Origin: CAYZJR01 sp964503045
GTDB lineage: Bacteria > Cyanobacteriota > Vampirovibrionia > Obscuribacterales > Obscuribacteraceae
Length of the DNA stretch: 64,000 nt
Assembly (NCBI GenBank): GCA_964503045.1
Contig: CAZCZI010000007.1
Span: forward strand, 80,948 to 144,947
Direction of reading: 5' to 3'
A program made the translations under genes and the position numbers. The first letter of the stretch is position 1. Each line of letters begins with the position of its first letter. The notes under the pieces were generated by a model. That model did no database searches. It saw nothing but the letters and a program-made list of their open reading frames with translations, and was not told the origin of the DNA. Positions 1 to 9,132 of the stretch are shown piece by piece.

Positions 1-105
1 CCAATCTTTCGCCGCAGAAGTCAGCCATTCGTGATGGCTTTCGGGCGCATTCTTCAGCGCGTTGCGAAAAATGCGTTCGTCGGCTTGCGGCAGTTCGAAC
101 GACAT
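1..105 (-). CDS. 5' end of an unidentified gene, cut by the window edge
   Basis: Reading the minus strand from an ATG at 105 gives an open frame that runs off the window after 35 residues, beginning MSFELPQADERIF. It starts 19 bp after the stop of the upstream gene on the same strand, so the two are probably co-transcribed. There is no signal peptide and too little sequence to assign a family. Its reality rests on the open frame and the tight spacing only. Confidence 0.5.
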   Translation of the reverse strand, partial: MSFELPQADERIFRNALKNAPESHHEWLTSAAKDW

Positions 106-124
106 ACTCTAAAGACTGGGCAAA

Positions 125-529
125 CTACGTTGACAGCTGTCCGTCGTCGAGTTCCATCATGGTCTTCGCCTGGTCAAGCTCTTTTTGATTGAGTTGAGCC
201 TTGGTGCCATAAATTTTCATGCGCTTCGGAATCTGCTTATGCAGTTCATCAGCCTTTTGATAGTGCTCGTCCGTCCACTGCTTCGTGTTGAACGCAATCA
301 CGTTGCCGTTGGGATCGGTCTGGCTTGGCAGTGCCGTTATCTGGGTTTGCCATTGCAAGATGTCGTTAATCAGCTTGTTGCCCGTCAGGTTCTTCGCGGC
401 TTGCACCACGCCGGAACCCGCGCCTGCGCCCTGCGCCGCTTCCTGCAACCTGTCGGTCACCTTGTCGCTTACATTCGTTTGGTCACTGCTTTGAGTCTTA
501 TCGCTGCTAGTGTCTCTTTCGTCTACCAT
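125..529 (-). CDS. Hypothetical soluble protein, 134 aa
   Basis: I do not recognise this protein. The first 35 residues are polar and rich in Ser, Asp, Thr and Gln, as in a disordered leader. They are followed by a short Gly/Ala-rich stretch and a charged region that looks helical, containing an ELHKQIPKRMK segment and a Lys/Gln-rich end. There is no signal peptide, membrane segment or cysteine. It lies directly upstream of the partial gene at the window edge. About 250 bp of non-coding DNA separates it from the divergent serine hydrolase, and its promoter should be there. The polar leader resembles the leaders of the DG-repeat and EF-hand proteins further on, but no real homology is visible. 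Confidence 0.6.
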   Translation of the reverse strand: MVDERDTSSDKTQSSDQTNVSDKVTDRLQEAAQGAGAGSGVVQAAKNLTGNKLINDILQWQTQITALPSQTDPNGNVIAFNTKQWTDEHYQKADELHKQIPKRMKIYGTKAQLNQKELDQAKTMMELDDGQLST

Positions 530-784
530 CTTTCTCAGCCTTCACCTATTGAGCCATACTCCGATGCTACGCTAGGAGACCCGAACAGTCAAACAAAAGC
601 GCCCGTTGTATGGGGGGAAATCACCACTTGCTATCTTAATTGGTTGTAAAGTAAGGGGCTTCTTTCGGGGTGGGAACGCCCAAAATGTCGGCAAAGGCGT
701 CAGCTTTCGGCTGATGAAAAGTCCGAAACCCTTTGTGTGACAACCGATTTCGGGTAGAAAGCTTTGGGAGGTTGCTCGAAACCG

Positions 785-2098
785 ATGGTTCAGGGCACTG
801 GAGGCATTTTGACGCTAAAAGTTGGAAAACAATTGGTGGGAACGGTCTGGTCTATAGCCCTTGCCGGGGTTCTTGCCCTGGTCACACCGGCTCACGCCCA
901 GGAGGATGACCCGGACTATGCGCCAATAAGCGCCGACGAAGTCGACGCCATGTTTGCCCAGCCAACCCCGAATCCGCAAATGAGGCGCCAGTCGAGACTT
1001 GAAGAACTCGACGATATCGTGAAGAGCGCCATGCAGCAGTACGCCGTGCCCGGGGCATCGCTTTCAGTGGCGTACAACGGGCGCCTCATTTATGCCAAGG
1101 GCTTTGGTTTAGCCAACCTGCAAACCGGCGAGCAAACGAGCGAGCGCACCCTGTTTAACCTGGCCAGCTGCACCAAGGCGATTTCGGCGTTTGGCGTTCT
1201 TCGGCTGGTCGAAGCGGGAAAGCTTGGGTTGGACGAACCGCTCATTGATGCCATCGGTCGACCCCGACTGCTTAGAGGGATGTCGGCAGATCCCCGGGTT
1301 GCAAGCATCACAATTAGACAGTTGCTGCATCACTCTGGTGGTTGGAACGATGATTCGGGATTCCAAACTGCAAGCAGAGAGGTTTGCCGGGTGGCACCAC
1401 AGGGGGTGCCATATGCAGAGGCTGTAAGAGTTCTTCTTGCAACTCCGCTCGATTACACCCCTGGTACTCAAGCGACGTATGCCAACGGTCAATGGAATTT
1501 GATCAAATACGTCATCGAATGCACGGCACGACAACCATATGTCGAATTTATGACCAGCCAATTGGCGAGCATCGGAATTACAGACATGGTTGGCGAAACC
1601 GACCGGATTTTGCGGGGGCAAGCTGGTAGATATGTTGGCAATCCACCGCATCCTACAAGGGCCGGGCAACGACTTGTTGAGCTTATGCCGTCGTTTGGAA
1701 ATTGGATGGCATCATCCGTTGACATGGTTAAGTTTCTCACCGCCATTGATGGCACTCGAATGGATGGAATTTCGCGCCAATCGTTCAATGATTTGGTGGC
1801 TCCACTGCCGCCACCAATGCAGAATCGACCTAATGGCAGCCACTTTGGTTTGGGATTGGACGCGGTGCGAGTTTCTCAAGGCGGCGTTTTCTTCACCAAA
1901 AACGGCGGCAAACCCGGAGTTCATGCGCAGATTGAGCATCTCCCAAACGGTGCTGATTTCTGTCTGTTCATGAATGGAGGCGCTGCTCCCGACGGTTCAA
2001 AAGCAAATCCGATGAAACCTGCGCTTAAGCAAATCGAAGACGTCCTGACCAACATTTCAAAATGGCCCGAAGGCGATTTGTTTCCAAACTATCAATAG
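785..2098 (+). CDS. Secreted serine hydrolase of the beta-lactamase/PBP fold
   Basis: The protein (437 aa) belongs to the class C beta-lactamase / D-alanyl-D-alanine carboxypeptidase / esterase fold. A Sec signal peptide ends near the AHA sequence, about residue 38. The nucleophile motif SCTK (SxxK) is at about residues 128-131, the YAN motif (YxN type) is at about 232-234, and the third motif seems to be NGGKPG near residue 370, a variant of the usual HTG/KTG box. It therefore probably acts outside the inner membrane on peptidoglycan stems, esters or beta-lactams; the substrate cannot be told from sequence. An in-frame TTG at 764 would add seven residues, but the GGGAGG at 766-771 favours the ATG at 785. 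Resistance to beta-lactams should not be assumed, because most family members of this length are esterases or peptidases. Confidence 0.82.
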   Translation: MVQGTGGILTLKVGKQLVGTVWSIALAGVLALVTPAHAQEDDPDYAPISADEVDAMFAQPTPNPQMRRQSRLEELDDIVKSAMQQYAVPGASLSVAYNGRLIYAKGFGLANLQTGEQTSERTLFNLASCTKAISAFGVLRLVEAGKLGLDEPLIDAIGRPRLLRGMSADPRVASITIRQLLHHSGGWNDDSGFQTASREVCRVAPQGVPYAEAVRVLLATPLDYTPGTQATYANGQWNLIKYVIECTARQPYVEFMTSQLASIGITDMVGETDRILRGQAGRYVGNPPHPTRAGQRLVELMPSFGNWMASSVDMVKFLTAIDGTRMDGISRQSFNDLVAPLPPPMQNRPNGSHFGLGLDAVRVSQGGVFFTKNGGKPGVHAQIEHLPNGADFCLFMNGGAAPDGSKANPMKPALKQIEDVLTNISKWPEGDLFPNYQ

Positions 2099-2217
2099 CG
2101 TTCGCAAAAAACAAAAAATTACATCTCCAGATTAGCTTTCGCTTACATGCGTCTTAACAGTGCGTAGTCTTGTCGCGAATTGCTTGAGTCAATTTCGAAT
2201 TCCAGTAAACTGTAAAA

Positions 2218-2532
2218 ATGGCTCTCAACGATGAATCCAAAGAACGAATAAAAACCCGTCTAGCCAAGGCGATTGGGCATCTCAACCATGTTCACAAGAT
2301 GGTGGATGAAAAGCGTTATTGCATTGACATTCTCAATCAGTTGAAAGCTGTTCAATCTGCGCTCGACCGCACAGCAGAAATCATGCTCAAGCAGCATCTA
2401 AATACTTGCGTTGTTGAGGCTGTTCAAAACGATGATGCCGACAGAGTCATGGAAGAACTGTGGCAACTTCTGAGAAAAAGCTCAGAAGACGATGAAGCGC
2501 AAGTCGAGTCTGGAAGTTGCTGCGGCAATTGA
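2218..2532 (+). CDS. CsoR/RcnR-family metal- or persulfide-sensing repressor
   Basis: This 104-aa all-helical protein matches the DUF156 (CsoR/RcnR/FrmR/CstR) repressor family in length and pattern. The copper-site triad of CsoR appears as Cys35, His60 and Cys64, spaced as in the family, so Cu(I) sensing is the most likely role. CstR-type persulfide sensing would be expected if His60 were absent, which it is not. Family members bind GC-rich operators as tetramers and release DNA when the ligand binds. An unusual acidic tail ends in vicinal cysteines (SGSCCGN). No copper ATPase or chaperone gene is next to it, so its target is elsewhere or is its own promoter. Confidence 0.85.
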   Translation: MALNDESKERIKTRLAKAIGHLNHVHKMVDEKRYCIDILNQLKAVQSALDRTAEIMLKQHLNTCVVEAVQNDDADRVMEELWQLLRKSSEDDEAQVESGSCCGN

Positions 2533-2567
2533 GGCAATCCCCTACCGGGCACTAACGCCCCTCAATG

Positions 2568-2600
2568 AAAGTATCCATCTGTGTACAGCGATACTTTTCT
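2568..2600. terminator. Hairpin between convergent genes
   Basis: AAAGTATC at 2568-2575 pairs with GATACTTT at 2590-2597 around a 14-nt loop, with short A and T runs on the two sides. It lies between the stop of the CsoR-type gene and the stop of the convergent DG-repeat gene, so it can serve both directions. The stem is AT-rich and only moderately stable. Confidence 0.5.
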
Positions 2601-4380
2601 AACCTTGCGTTCCATCCTTATGGAGAACTTCATCTACTGATCCGTCAGCTTTGAGAGCAACGAGGTCGCCGTTCTTGTCGACTCTGAAGCCGCCATCTGA
2701 AGTTTCCACAACTTTGCCTTTGTCGTCGAAGCGAGTCCACTTACCGTCTTCGCCTTTCTTCCATGTGGAGTCAGGAACTTTGATTTCAGTAGGGTTGCCG
2801 TCAGCATCATAGGTGATTTTGTTGGTGTTGCCATCCGGATAAGTAATCGAAGTTGGTCTGTCTTCGCTGTCTTTGGTCATCGATGACTTGCCGTCTTGGC
2901 TGAATTCGGTTAACGAACCGTCTGGATGTTTCACCAAATCGACTGTGCCATCTTTGCGAGTGGCGACGATGTCTCCTTCTTTTGTGACTTGGAAACCACC
3001 GACTTCATCGTCAACCGGTTGACCGTCTTTGGTGCGCTTCCATTCGCCTTCTTCGTTTTTCTTCCAGACAGAGCCGTCTTTAGTATCAAGCTCTTCTACG
3101 TTGCCGTCTTTGTCGTACTTGATCTTGTTGGTGCTTCCATCGGGATAAGTGATCGATGTTGGGCGACCATCCAAGTCTTTCGTCATCTGACTGTTGTCGT
3201 CCTTGCCGAACTCGGTGACCGAACCATCTCTGTGCTTCACGATATCCGGTGAGCCATCCTTGCGCAGCGCAATGATATCGCCGTCTTCAGTGACCTTGAA
3301 TTCGCCGACTTCATCATCTACTGGTTTTCCGTCTTTGGTGCGCTTCCATTCGCCGTCTTCGTTCTTCTTCCATACAGAACCATCTTTGGTGTCAAGTTCT
3401 TCGACGTTTCCGTCTTTGTCGTACTTGATTTTGTTTGTAGTTCCATCTTTGTAAGTGATCGATGTGGGTCTTCCTTCGATGTCCTTGGTCATCTGCGATT
3501 GTCCGTCTTCACCAAATTCGGTTACAGACCCGTCTTTGTGCTTCACCAAGTCCGGTGTGCCATCTTTGCGGGTGGCGATGATGTCACCATCTTTGGTGAC
3601 GTGGAAATCGCCGACTGAATCTTCAACAGGTTCGCCGTCTTTTGTGCGTTTCCATTCACCTTTATCGTCTTTCTTCCAGACAGAACCATCTTTGGTATCA
3701 AGTTCTTCAACGTTGCCGTCTTTGTCATACTTGATCTTGTTGGTGCTTCCATCGGAGTATGTGATTGATGTCGGTCTGTCTTGGCTGTCTGTGGTCATTT
3801 GAGACGTGCCATCTGTTCCATACTCTGTTTTGGACCCATCGACGTGCTTGACTGCATCGACCGATCCATCTTTTCTAAAAGCAACGATGTCGCCTTCATC
3901 AGTGACTCTGAAATCGCCAACTTCATCATCGATTGGCTTCCCGTCTCTGGTGCGTTTCCATTCACCGTCTTCATTCTTTTTCCAAACAGAACCATCGCGT
4001 GCATCGAGCTCCGTCATGTTGCCGTCTTTGTCGTACTTCATTTCGTTTGTGCTGCCATCCGGATAGGTGACGGCAGTGACGCGACCATCAGCATCTTTTT
4101 GAACGCCAGGCGCTCTCTCTGCATCAACTGGTTGGTTGAGGTCACCGGGATGTCCTTTTGCATCGGCGCCGTCGACGATCTCAGGTTGCGGCGGCAAAAG
4201 CTCTTGGGTGTGCGGGTCTCTCATGCCTTCTTTGCGTGCCTGAGCATAATCCTTTGCTCCTTGCGAGAGATCTTTCATCCCTGCATTCGATTCTGCTTGC
4301 GCCGCATCTGGTTTTTGGGCCTTGGTATCTTGCGCTTCCTGAACTTGCGTGTCGCCGATCTTGTTGCGATTGTCGCCCAT
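2599..4380 (-). CDS. DG-repeat protein with five tandem 102-residue units
   Basis: The protein (593 aa from the ATG at 4380) has a polar leader of about 100 residues without a signal peptide. Five copies of a unit of about 102 residues follow, the last one shortened. Each unit runs through RPTSITYPDGSTNKIKYD, KDGSVWKK, a GEWKRTKDG segment, a VGDF segment, then DGDIIATRKDG and VKHKDGSVTEFG. The alternating aromatic/DG pattern resembles beta-hairpin YD/RHS-like repeats, although the canonical RHS shell is not evident. The upstream in-frame codon at 4407 lacks a ribosome site, whereas GAGG precedes 4380. Function is unknown; a fibrous or adhesive protein, or one exported by a non-Sec route, is possible. 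Two relatives lie close by at 4618 and 10009. Confidence 0.85.
   Translation of the reverse strand: MGDNRNKIGDTQVQEAQDTKAQKPDAAQAESNAGMKDLSQGAKDYAQARKEGMRDPHTQELLPPQPEIVDGADAKGHPGDLNQPVDAERAPGVQKDADGRVTAVTYPDGSTNEMKYDKDGNMTELDARDGSVWKKNEDGEWKRTRDGKPIDDEVGDFRVTDEGDIVAFRKDGSVDAVKHVDGSKTEYGTDGTSQMTTDSQDRPTSITYSDGSTNKIKYDKDGNVEELDTKDGSVWKKDDKGEWKRTKDGEPVEDSVGDFHVTKDGDIIATRKDGTPDLVKHKDGSVTEFGEDGQSQMTKDIEGRPTSITYKDGTTNKIKYDKDGNVEELDTKDGSVWKKNEDGEWKRTKDGKPVDDEVGEFKVTEDGDIIALRKDGSPDIVKHRDGSVTEFGKDDNSQMTKDLDGRPTSITYPDGSTNKIKYDKDGNVEELDTKDGSVWKKNEEGEWKRTKDGQPVDDEVGGFQVTKEGDIVATRKDGTVDLVKHPDGSLTEFSQDGKSSMTKDSEDRPTSITYPDGNTNKITYDADGNPTEIKVPDSTWKKGEDGKWTRFDDKGKVVETSDGGFRVDKNGDLVALKADGSVDEVLHKDGTQG
2602..4083 (-). 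repeat. Tandem 306-bp coding repeat, about 4.8 copies
   Basis: The repeat units of the DG protein are visible at DNA level. The segment starting near 3089 recurs near 3395 and again at 306-bp steps. Copies differ mainly at third codon positions, so the protein repeat looks maintained by selection and is not a recent expansion. The frame is intact in all copies. Confidence 0.85.
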
Positions 4381-4617
4381 TTCCGTGATCCTCAAAGTCG
4401 CGCACAAACGTGCGCGTAGTAAATAGAGAGTGTTTGGAACTTAGCCATAAGCATAACGCTTTTTCGTGTCGATTTAGCCGGGGACAGGGTAAAACACCGT
4501 GCCCGTTGGATTTGCGGGGTTTGCCGCTAGGTACGTAGTTTGCCCAGCGCAACCGTCAAAAGGCACAAATTAGTCACACTTTGACCATAGATTGGCGTAA
4601 GCACACAGATTGGTCGT

Positions 4618-7600
4618 ATGTTTCCCAAAATCAACGATGGCAGAGGAAAACCACCGGGCGCTGGGCTCGAGTCTGATGAACAGTCGAGTCAGTCCCTGAG
4701 CGACTTCGTCCATGACCAGCTTTCGGCAGACCTTGAGCTGGCTTCCCGAAAGAAGCAATCTCGCCCGAACACTGCGCAGCCGCTTTTCATCGACCTCGTG
4801 GATGATGGGCAGCTGCGGGGCAAGACCCACAAAGTCCAGGACTTCGCGCCACCCAAGCCGCTTCGAGAGGCGTCGGGGGAGCACAGAGTAGCGGGCGTGC
4901 CGACATTCTTGCAGAACCACCCTGCTTTAGACCGGTCCCAAACTCCTCATAAAAGGGTTGAGACTCCGCTGCTGGTCGTTCCTGTTACCTATAAGGAACC
5001 TGGAGGCAGGCCGGAAGCCAAGCCTGACCAGCCGGCTCCCAAAACCGAAGTCGCACAACCGAAAGATAAGCCAGAGCAGAAGCCAACTCCGTCAACTGAG
5101 AAAGAAAGCGATGGTACCGTACGACAAACACTCGATAGCGGAAGTGTTGTGCGCACACGACCTGACGGCTCTCAGGTGCACTACGCAGACGACGCCGCCT
5201 ATCGCGCAGGGCATGCAAACAAGGTTGTAAACTCCAACAATTCTTATATTGAAATTGAGTGGAACGGCGACAAAATCGCCAGCATCAAACACTCTTCCGG
5301 AGACAAACACTATCAAATATCCGAGAATGTCTGGGCAAGCGATCCCAAGGCAAAGCGCGGGCAAGCCGGTCGTGTCGAAGTTGATGCGGTGTCGGGCAGT
5401 CTTTCGCGAACTTATGTTGACGGGCCCAACAAAGGCACTAAAGAAGTTTTCAAAACGAATGGAACTGTCGAAACATACAAGACCGACGGCACCATGTCAT
5501 CTTCAGTGACTCTGCCTGATGGCAGAAAAATTGAGATGACTTTCAATCAGCAGCTCGATGCGCAACACACTCAACTCAGTCAGCCTGCGTCGATCAAGGT
5601 TATTGACGCTAAGGGCGAAACTACGTTTAAGCAATCGCAGGGCGATCAATACACGAGTGATGGAACGACTGTCGGCCGGAAAATTTCGATATCGTCCGAC
5701 GGCAGTTATGAATACAAAGAATTAGATCGCAACTATTCTGTCAAAACGGACAAAGCTGGACGGTCAGAAGTTTCTGACGGCGCCTCGACGACGGTTGTCG
5801 CCAACGGACAAGTGACAAAGTTTAGGCTTGCTGATGGTCACGAGATAGGTGTCACATACGCACCGACTGCGCCATCAGATACTTCCAAGCAAGACGAGCG
5901 CGCGAAGGGCAAAGGAAGAGTCGCGCAACTCGAAGATGGAACCTACGATCGCGACGATCGCGGGCGAGTCATTTCGACTGAATCCACCGATGGAAAGTTG
6001 AAGCGAACTTTCAAATACAACGACGCCAATAAGCCAGTCGAAATGACAGTTGGTGGCACAACGTACAAATATCTTGGACCCATAACTTCCAATGGACAAC
6101 CAGTCATGAAAGCTGGATTGGAGATGGGCAGTTGGTCTACCTACGATCAAAATGGGAGTCTTACAGGCAATTGGTATGGCTACCGTGGTGTTAGTGCCAA
6201 TGGCGTCTACACCGAATACAGCTACGACAACAATCAAGGAAAGTCGGAAGGTGCCGGCGGAAACAAGCTAAGTGATGCCGATATAAAACAGCGAGAAGAC
6301 GCGGGCATCTGGTTTGATCTGCCGGGTTGGAAGCAAGAGGCGAAGATTGGAAAAGCCGCGCCTCAACCGATAGAGCTCCGCGACGAAGCAGAGAATCGGC
6401 AGTGGAAACGTGATAACAATGGCGAGTGGAAGGCGAGCCCAATCGATGCCGCCAAACCATACAATGCACCAGTCGCACAAGCAGACATCTTATCGAACAC
6501 GAAACTTGATTTTGCAAAGCGTGTCGAGTTCATGCAAGCTGCATCGAAGTTCGAAGCAAACTCCAAGTTGGATGACTATCAGAAATCCGAGTATGCCGCA
6601 AATGTACGAAAACAGCTCGGTGACTTGGAGAGTGGCTTCAAAGGAACAGTTGCAATTGACAGCACATCCGGTGCGTTTGTAAAAACTGCCAGCGATGGTG
6701 CAAGAAAAGATGTTCGTGAAGTCTATCGCATCGATGGAATCAAGGAAAGCCATCGCGCAGATGGATCTATGGACATTCAAATCAAATTTCCTGACGAAAC
6801 CATACGAGAGTTTTCCTACAAATCGGATTTCACAAAGAACCCAACTCAGTCGCAGCCGGAGTCAATAAAAGTTACGAAGCCGGATGGTGCCGAGTATTTG
6901 TGGAAACACACAACCGGCGATGAGTATGATTGCGACGGAAGCAAGAAGCAGTTCAAAATGGAAATCACTGCTGACGGCACGTATTCATATAAGAACCTCG
7001 AATCCAAGTACCGAGTCGATCGCAATTCTGTCGGACGGATTGAAGAAGAGACTCCCGCCGAGCAATCACTCGTGGTTGTGGAGCGAGGACGTGTTGTGAG
7101 TTCCAAGATCGGAAATCACGAAACCGCGATGTCATACGACATAGACGGCAAACTGTCAGAGTTTAAGCACATCAATGAGAATCGTATTTGGAGCAAAGAT
7201 GCCGGCGGAAAATGGAGTGACGCTGCAATCGATGCAACAAAACCATTCACTCATGCATCGGATTTTGAACTGGAAGTCTTCACCCACTCAGCACTGAATG
7301 CGGTGCAGAAGGTACGACTTGTGGACAATGCTAGAAAGTTCGAGGCGTCAACAACTTACACTGATGTCCAGAAGAAGGAAGTCCGCAAGCACGCTGAAAG
7401 CCTGCTTGCCGACAAAACGAATGCCCCGATGACTCGCGAAGAGAGAGCGGGTTATGTCGATCAACTGTATTGGCACATAGCCAATCCAAAGCGCAATGAG
7501 CAGGGTGGCAACAACTCTTGCAACGTAACAACCCTCAGAGGACTCAGTTTGTTCGAAGGCCCGCAGCATGTTGCTCGCGTTGTCGCGGATGTGGCAAACA

Positions 7601-8457
7601 CCGGCCAACTCAAGACCACTGACGGCAGCGTAATCAAACCGCCGATGGACAGCGTGCGTCCACGCAAAGGCAGTCCAGAAGCAACTTTCCCACCGGCGGA
7701 TGGAAGTAGATCTGCGCTCGGAAAGTTGTGGGATGTCGCATCCATCAATGTGTTCTACCAGAGACAAACGACCGACGACTTGGGCTCAGCAGTGACCAAA
7801 GGAACTCTAACATATTGCGAAGTCGCTCCCACTAATCGCAGTGATACCGGCAATCGCTTAGCCAAAACGGAAAGCGATGGAACAGTAAAATATCTCGCCA
7901 AGAACAAAGCCAATAATAAGGTTGAAGCTTACGATGGACCTCGCATGTTCGCATCTCGTGTAGGTGACGTGCATTATCAAATCACTGGTGAAAAACTAAC
8001 CGGACGATTCCTTATTCACACCTCGCATGGCGTTGGTGACGTACACAGTTGGAATAGCGTCGGCGGAGAACAGATCGATAGCAAAGCGAAGTTGGAATCC
8101 GCATTCAATAAAGGCAAGTTTCCCTACATTATTCAAGGCAGTACCGCCGTTCTTTCCCAGCGCTACAACCAGCAACAAGCGGTCAATCAAGGGAAAGATC
8201 CAAGCACTATTGCACGACCAACAGGAGGAGAGCATCTTTGGTTGGTGACCGCTTATGATCTACAAACGCACACAGTATCGATAGACAATTCGTGGTCGAT
8301 CGGTTATGACGTCGACAACAAAGCTGAAGCGGCAGCGAAAGGAAAGGATCTCAAAAAACATATCTCAGTAAGTCTCGATGATCTGTATGACACGATGCAG
8401 GCTCAATCATCTGATGGAGGCGAAAGCTATACACTCACTTATGCGAAGTTTAAGTAA
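4618..8457 (+). CDS. Giant DG-repeat protein with a papain-like C-terminal domain
   Basis: This 1279-aa protein has a Pro/Lys-rich leader without a signal peptide, then two copies of a long module. The first copy begins near residue 250 and the second near residue 675. Each has beta-rich DG repeats followed by an NRxWxxDxxGxW segment and a helical stretch. The last 300 residues are different: Gln-Gly-Gly-Asn-Asn-Ser-Cys968 with an Asn-Val-Thr-Thr-Leu helix start, then GGEH1206LW and IDN1224SWS. A Cys, His and Asn in this order, with a Gln ahead of the Cys, is the layout of papain-fold peptidases and transglutaminase-like enzymes. I infer a cysteine peptidase or related acyl-transfer domain at the end of a repeat stalk, an architecture also seen in polymorphic toxins. 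A 210-aa gene follows after 30 bp. The start is the first ATG of the frame and has only a weak ribosome site. Confidence 0.8.
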   Translation: MFPKINDGRGKPPGAGLESDEQSSQSLSDFVHDQLSADLELASRKKQSRPNTAQPLFIDLVDDGQLRGKTHKVQDFAPPKPLREASGEHRVAGVPTFLQNHPALDRSQTPHKRVETPLLVVPVTYKEPGGRPEAKPDQPAPKTEVAQPKDKPEQKPTPSTEKESDGTVRQTLDSGSVVRTRPDGSQVHYADDAAYRAGHANKVVNSNNSYIEIEWNGDKIASIKHSSGDKHYQISENVWASDPKAKRGQAGRVEVDAVSGSLSRTYVDGPNKGTKEVFKTNGTVETYKTDGTMSSSVTLPDGRKIEMTFNQQLDAQHTQLSQPASIKVIDAKGETTFKQSQGDQYTSDGTTVGRKISISSDGSYEYKELDRNYSVKTDKAGRSEVSDGASTTVVANGQVTKFRLADGHEIGVTYAPTAPSDTSKQDERAKGKGRVAQLEDGTYDRDDRGRVISTESTDGKLKRTFKYNDANKPVEMTVGGTTYKYLGPITSNGQPVMKAGLEMGSWSTYDQNGSLTGNWYGYRGVSANGVYTEYSYDNNQGKSEGAGGNKLSDADIKQREDAGIWFDLPGWKQEAKIGKAAPQPIELRDEAENRQWKRDNNGEWKASPIDAAKPYNAPVAQADILSNTKLDFAKRVEFMQAASKFEANSKLDDYQKSEYAANVRKQLGDLESGFKGTVAIDSTSGAFVKTASDGARKDVREVYRIDGIKESHRADGSMDIQIKFPDETIREFSYKSDFTKNPTQSQPESIKVTKPDGAEYLWKHTTGDEYDCDGSKKQFKMEITADGTYSYKNLESKYRVDRNSVGRIEEETPAEQSLVVVERGRVVSSKIGNHETAMSYDIDGKLSEFKHINENRIWSKDAGGKWSDAAIDATKPFTHASDFELEVFTHSALNAVQKVRLVDNARKFEASTTYTDVQKKEVRKHAESLLADKTNAPMTREERAGYVDQLYWHIANPKRNEQGGNNSCNVTTLRGLSLFEGPQHVARVVADVANTGQLKTTDGSVIKPPMDSVRPRKGSPEATFPPADGSRSALGKLWDVASINVFYQRQTTDDLGSAVTKGTLTYCEVAPTNRSDTGNRLAKTESDGTVKYLAKNKANNKVEAYDGPRMFASRVGDVHYQITGEKLTGRFLIHTSHGVGDVHSWNSVGGEQIDSKAKLESAFNKGKFPYIIQGSTAVLSQRYNQQQAVNQGKDPSTIARPTGGEHLWLVTAYDLQTHTVSIDNSWSIGYDVDNKAEAAAKGKDLKKHISVSLDDLYDTMQAQSSDGGESYTLTYAKFK

Positions 8458-8487
8458 GGCGCTACTAGGCTAAGAAGGATCGGTATA

Positions 8488-9120
8488 ATGCCAGGTAAAG
8501 AATTCGGCGAATCATGGGATGCAGGAACTGCAAGAATTGGCACGTTCAATTTTATGAACAAGTTTGATTTCGCAATTCCATCACCAAAGGAGAATGCTTC
8601 TGTGGATTCGATTCCTGGAATGGCCCCAATTAAAGGATTAGACGCGCCGGATGGCTGGAGTCGCGAAATTACCGAGTGCGGACTCGATCGCACTTCATGC
8701 AGCGTCAGCTTCACACCGCCGGATGGAAGCGACTCGACTCTGTCCTTTTATGATCGCGGTTTCCCCGTGGTCGGCTCTGGTGGCGAGAAGTTTCGTCAGT
8801 TGATTAACAAGCCGCCGCACATGCTCAATGCCGATGAGATCGAGCAGTTGTCTGAGCAAGTGATTGGACCGCTGGCGGACAAATCCGCTTTCACTATCAC
8901 TCGCGCCGAAACTCAAGAGTTGAATGGAAAAAGAGTTCTCACCATAGATGGTGACTGGTCGAGCGGTAAGGCGTTTCACGGATATTTCATTCCTGCTCCG
9001 GAAAACCGCATTCGTGAAATGTATTTCGAGGGCGATAAGCCGGCGTTTATCCAACACTTGCAGAGTGCCATCGACTCAATGAGATCCATACAATGGATGC
9101 CTGAAGCGAAGTCGAAGTAA
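8488..9120 (+). CDS. Unidentified 210-aa protein paired with the giant DG protein
   Basis: I do not recognise the family. The ATG has AAGGA about nine bases upstream, and the gene lies 30 bp after the giant DG-repeat gene, so the two form an operon. There is no signal peptide or membrane segment. The C-terminal half, with FTITRAETQELNGKRVL, a DGDWSSGKAFHGYF stretch and a final amphipathic helix ending in MRSIQW, looks like an alpha/beta sandwich resembling small envelope proteins that end in xSIQW. The position suggests a dedicated partner: a chaperone, an inhibitor or an immunity protein for the peptidase-like C-terminus. That is inference from context. Confidence 0.7.
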   Translation: MPGKEFGESWDAGTARIGTFNFMNKFDFAIPSPKENASVDSIPGMAPIKGLDAPDGWSREITECGLDRTSCSVSFTPPDGSDSTLSFYDRGFPVVGSGGEKFRQLINKPPHMLNADEIEQLSEQVIGPLADKSAFTITRAETQELNGKRVLTIDGDWSSGKAFHGYFIPAPENRIREMYFEGDKPAFIQHLQSAIDSMRSIQWMPEAKSK

Positions 9121-9132
9121 GGAAGTAACTAG

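Noticed and set aside
697..716. Hairpin TCAGC-TTTCG-GCTGA upstream of the serine hydrolase, in a G-rich region that looked like a riboswitch
   Set aside because: Only one short stem is present. I could not match the conserved bases of the c-di-GMP, fluoride or other riboswitches that I checked.
2926..4066. Several plus-strand open frames antisense to the DG-repeat gene
   Set aside because: They repeat with the 306-bp period, which shows they are by-products of the coding repeat on the other strand.
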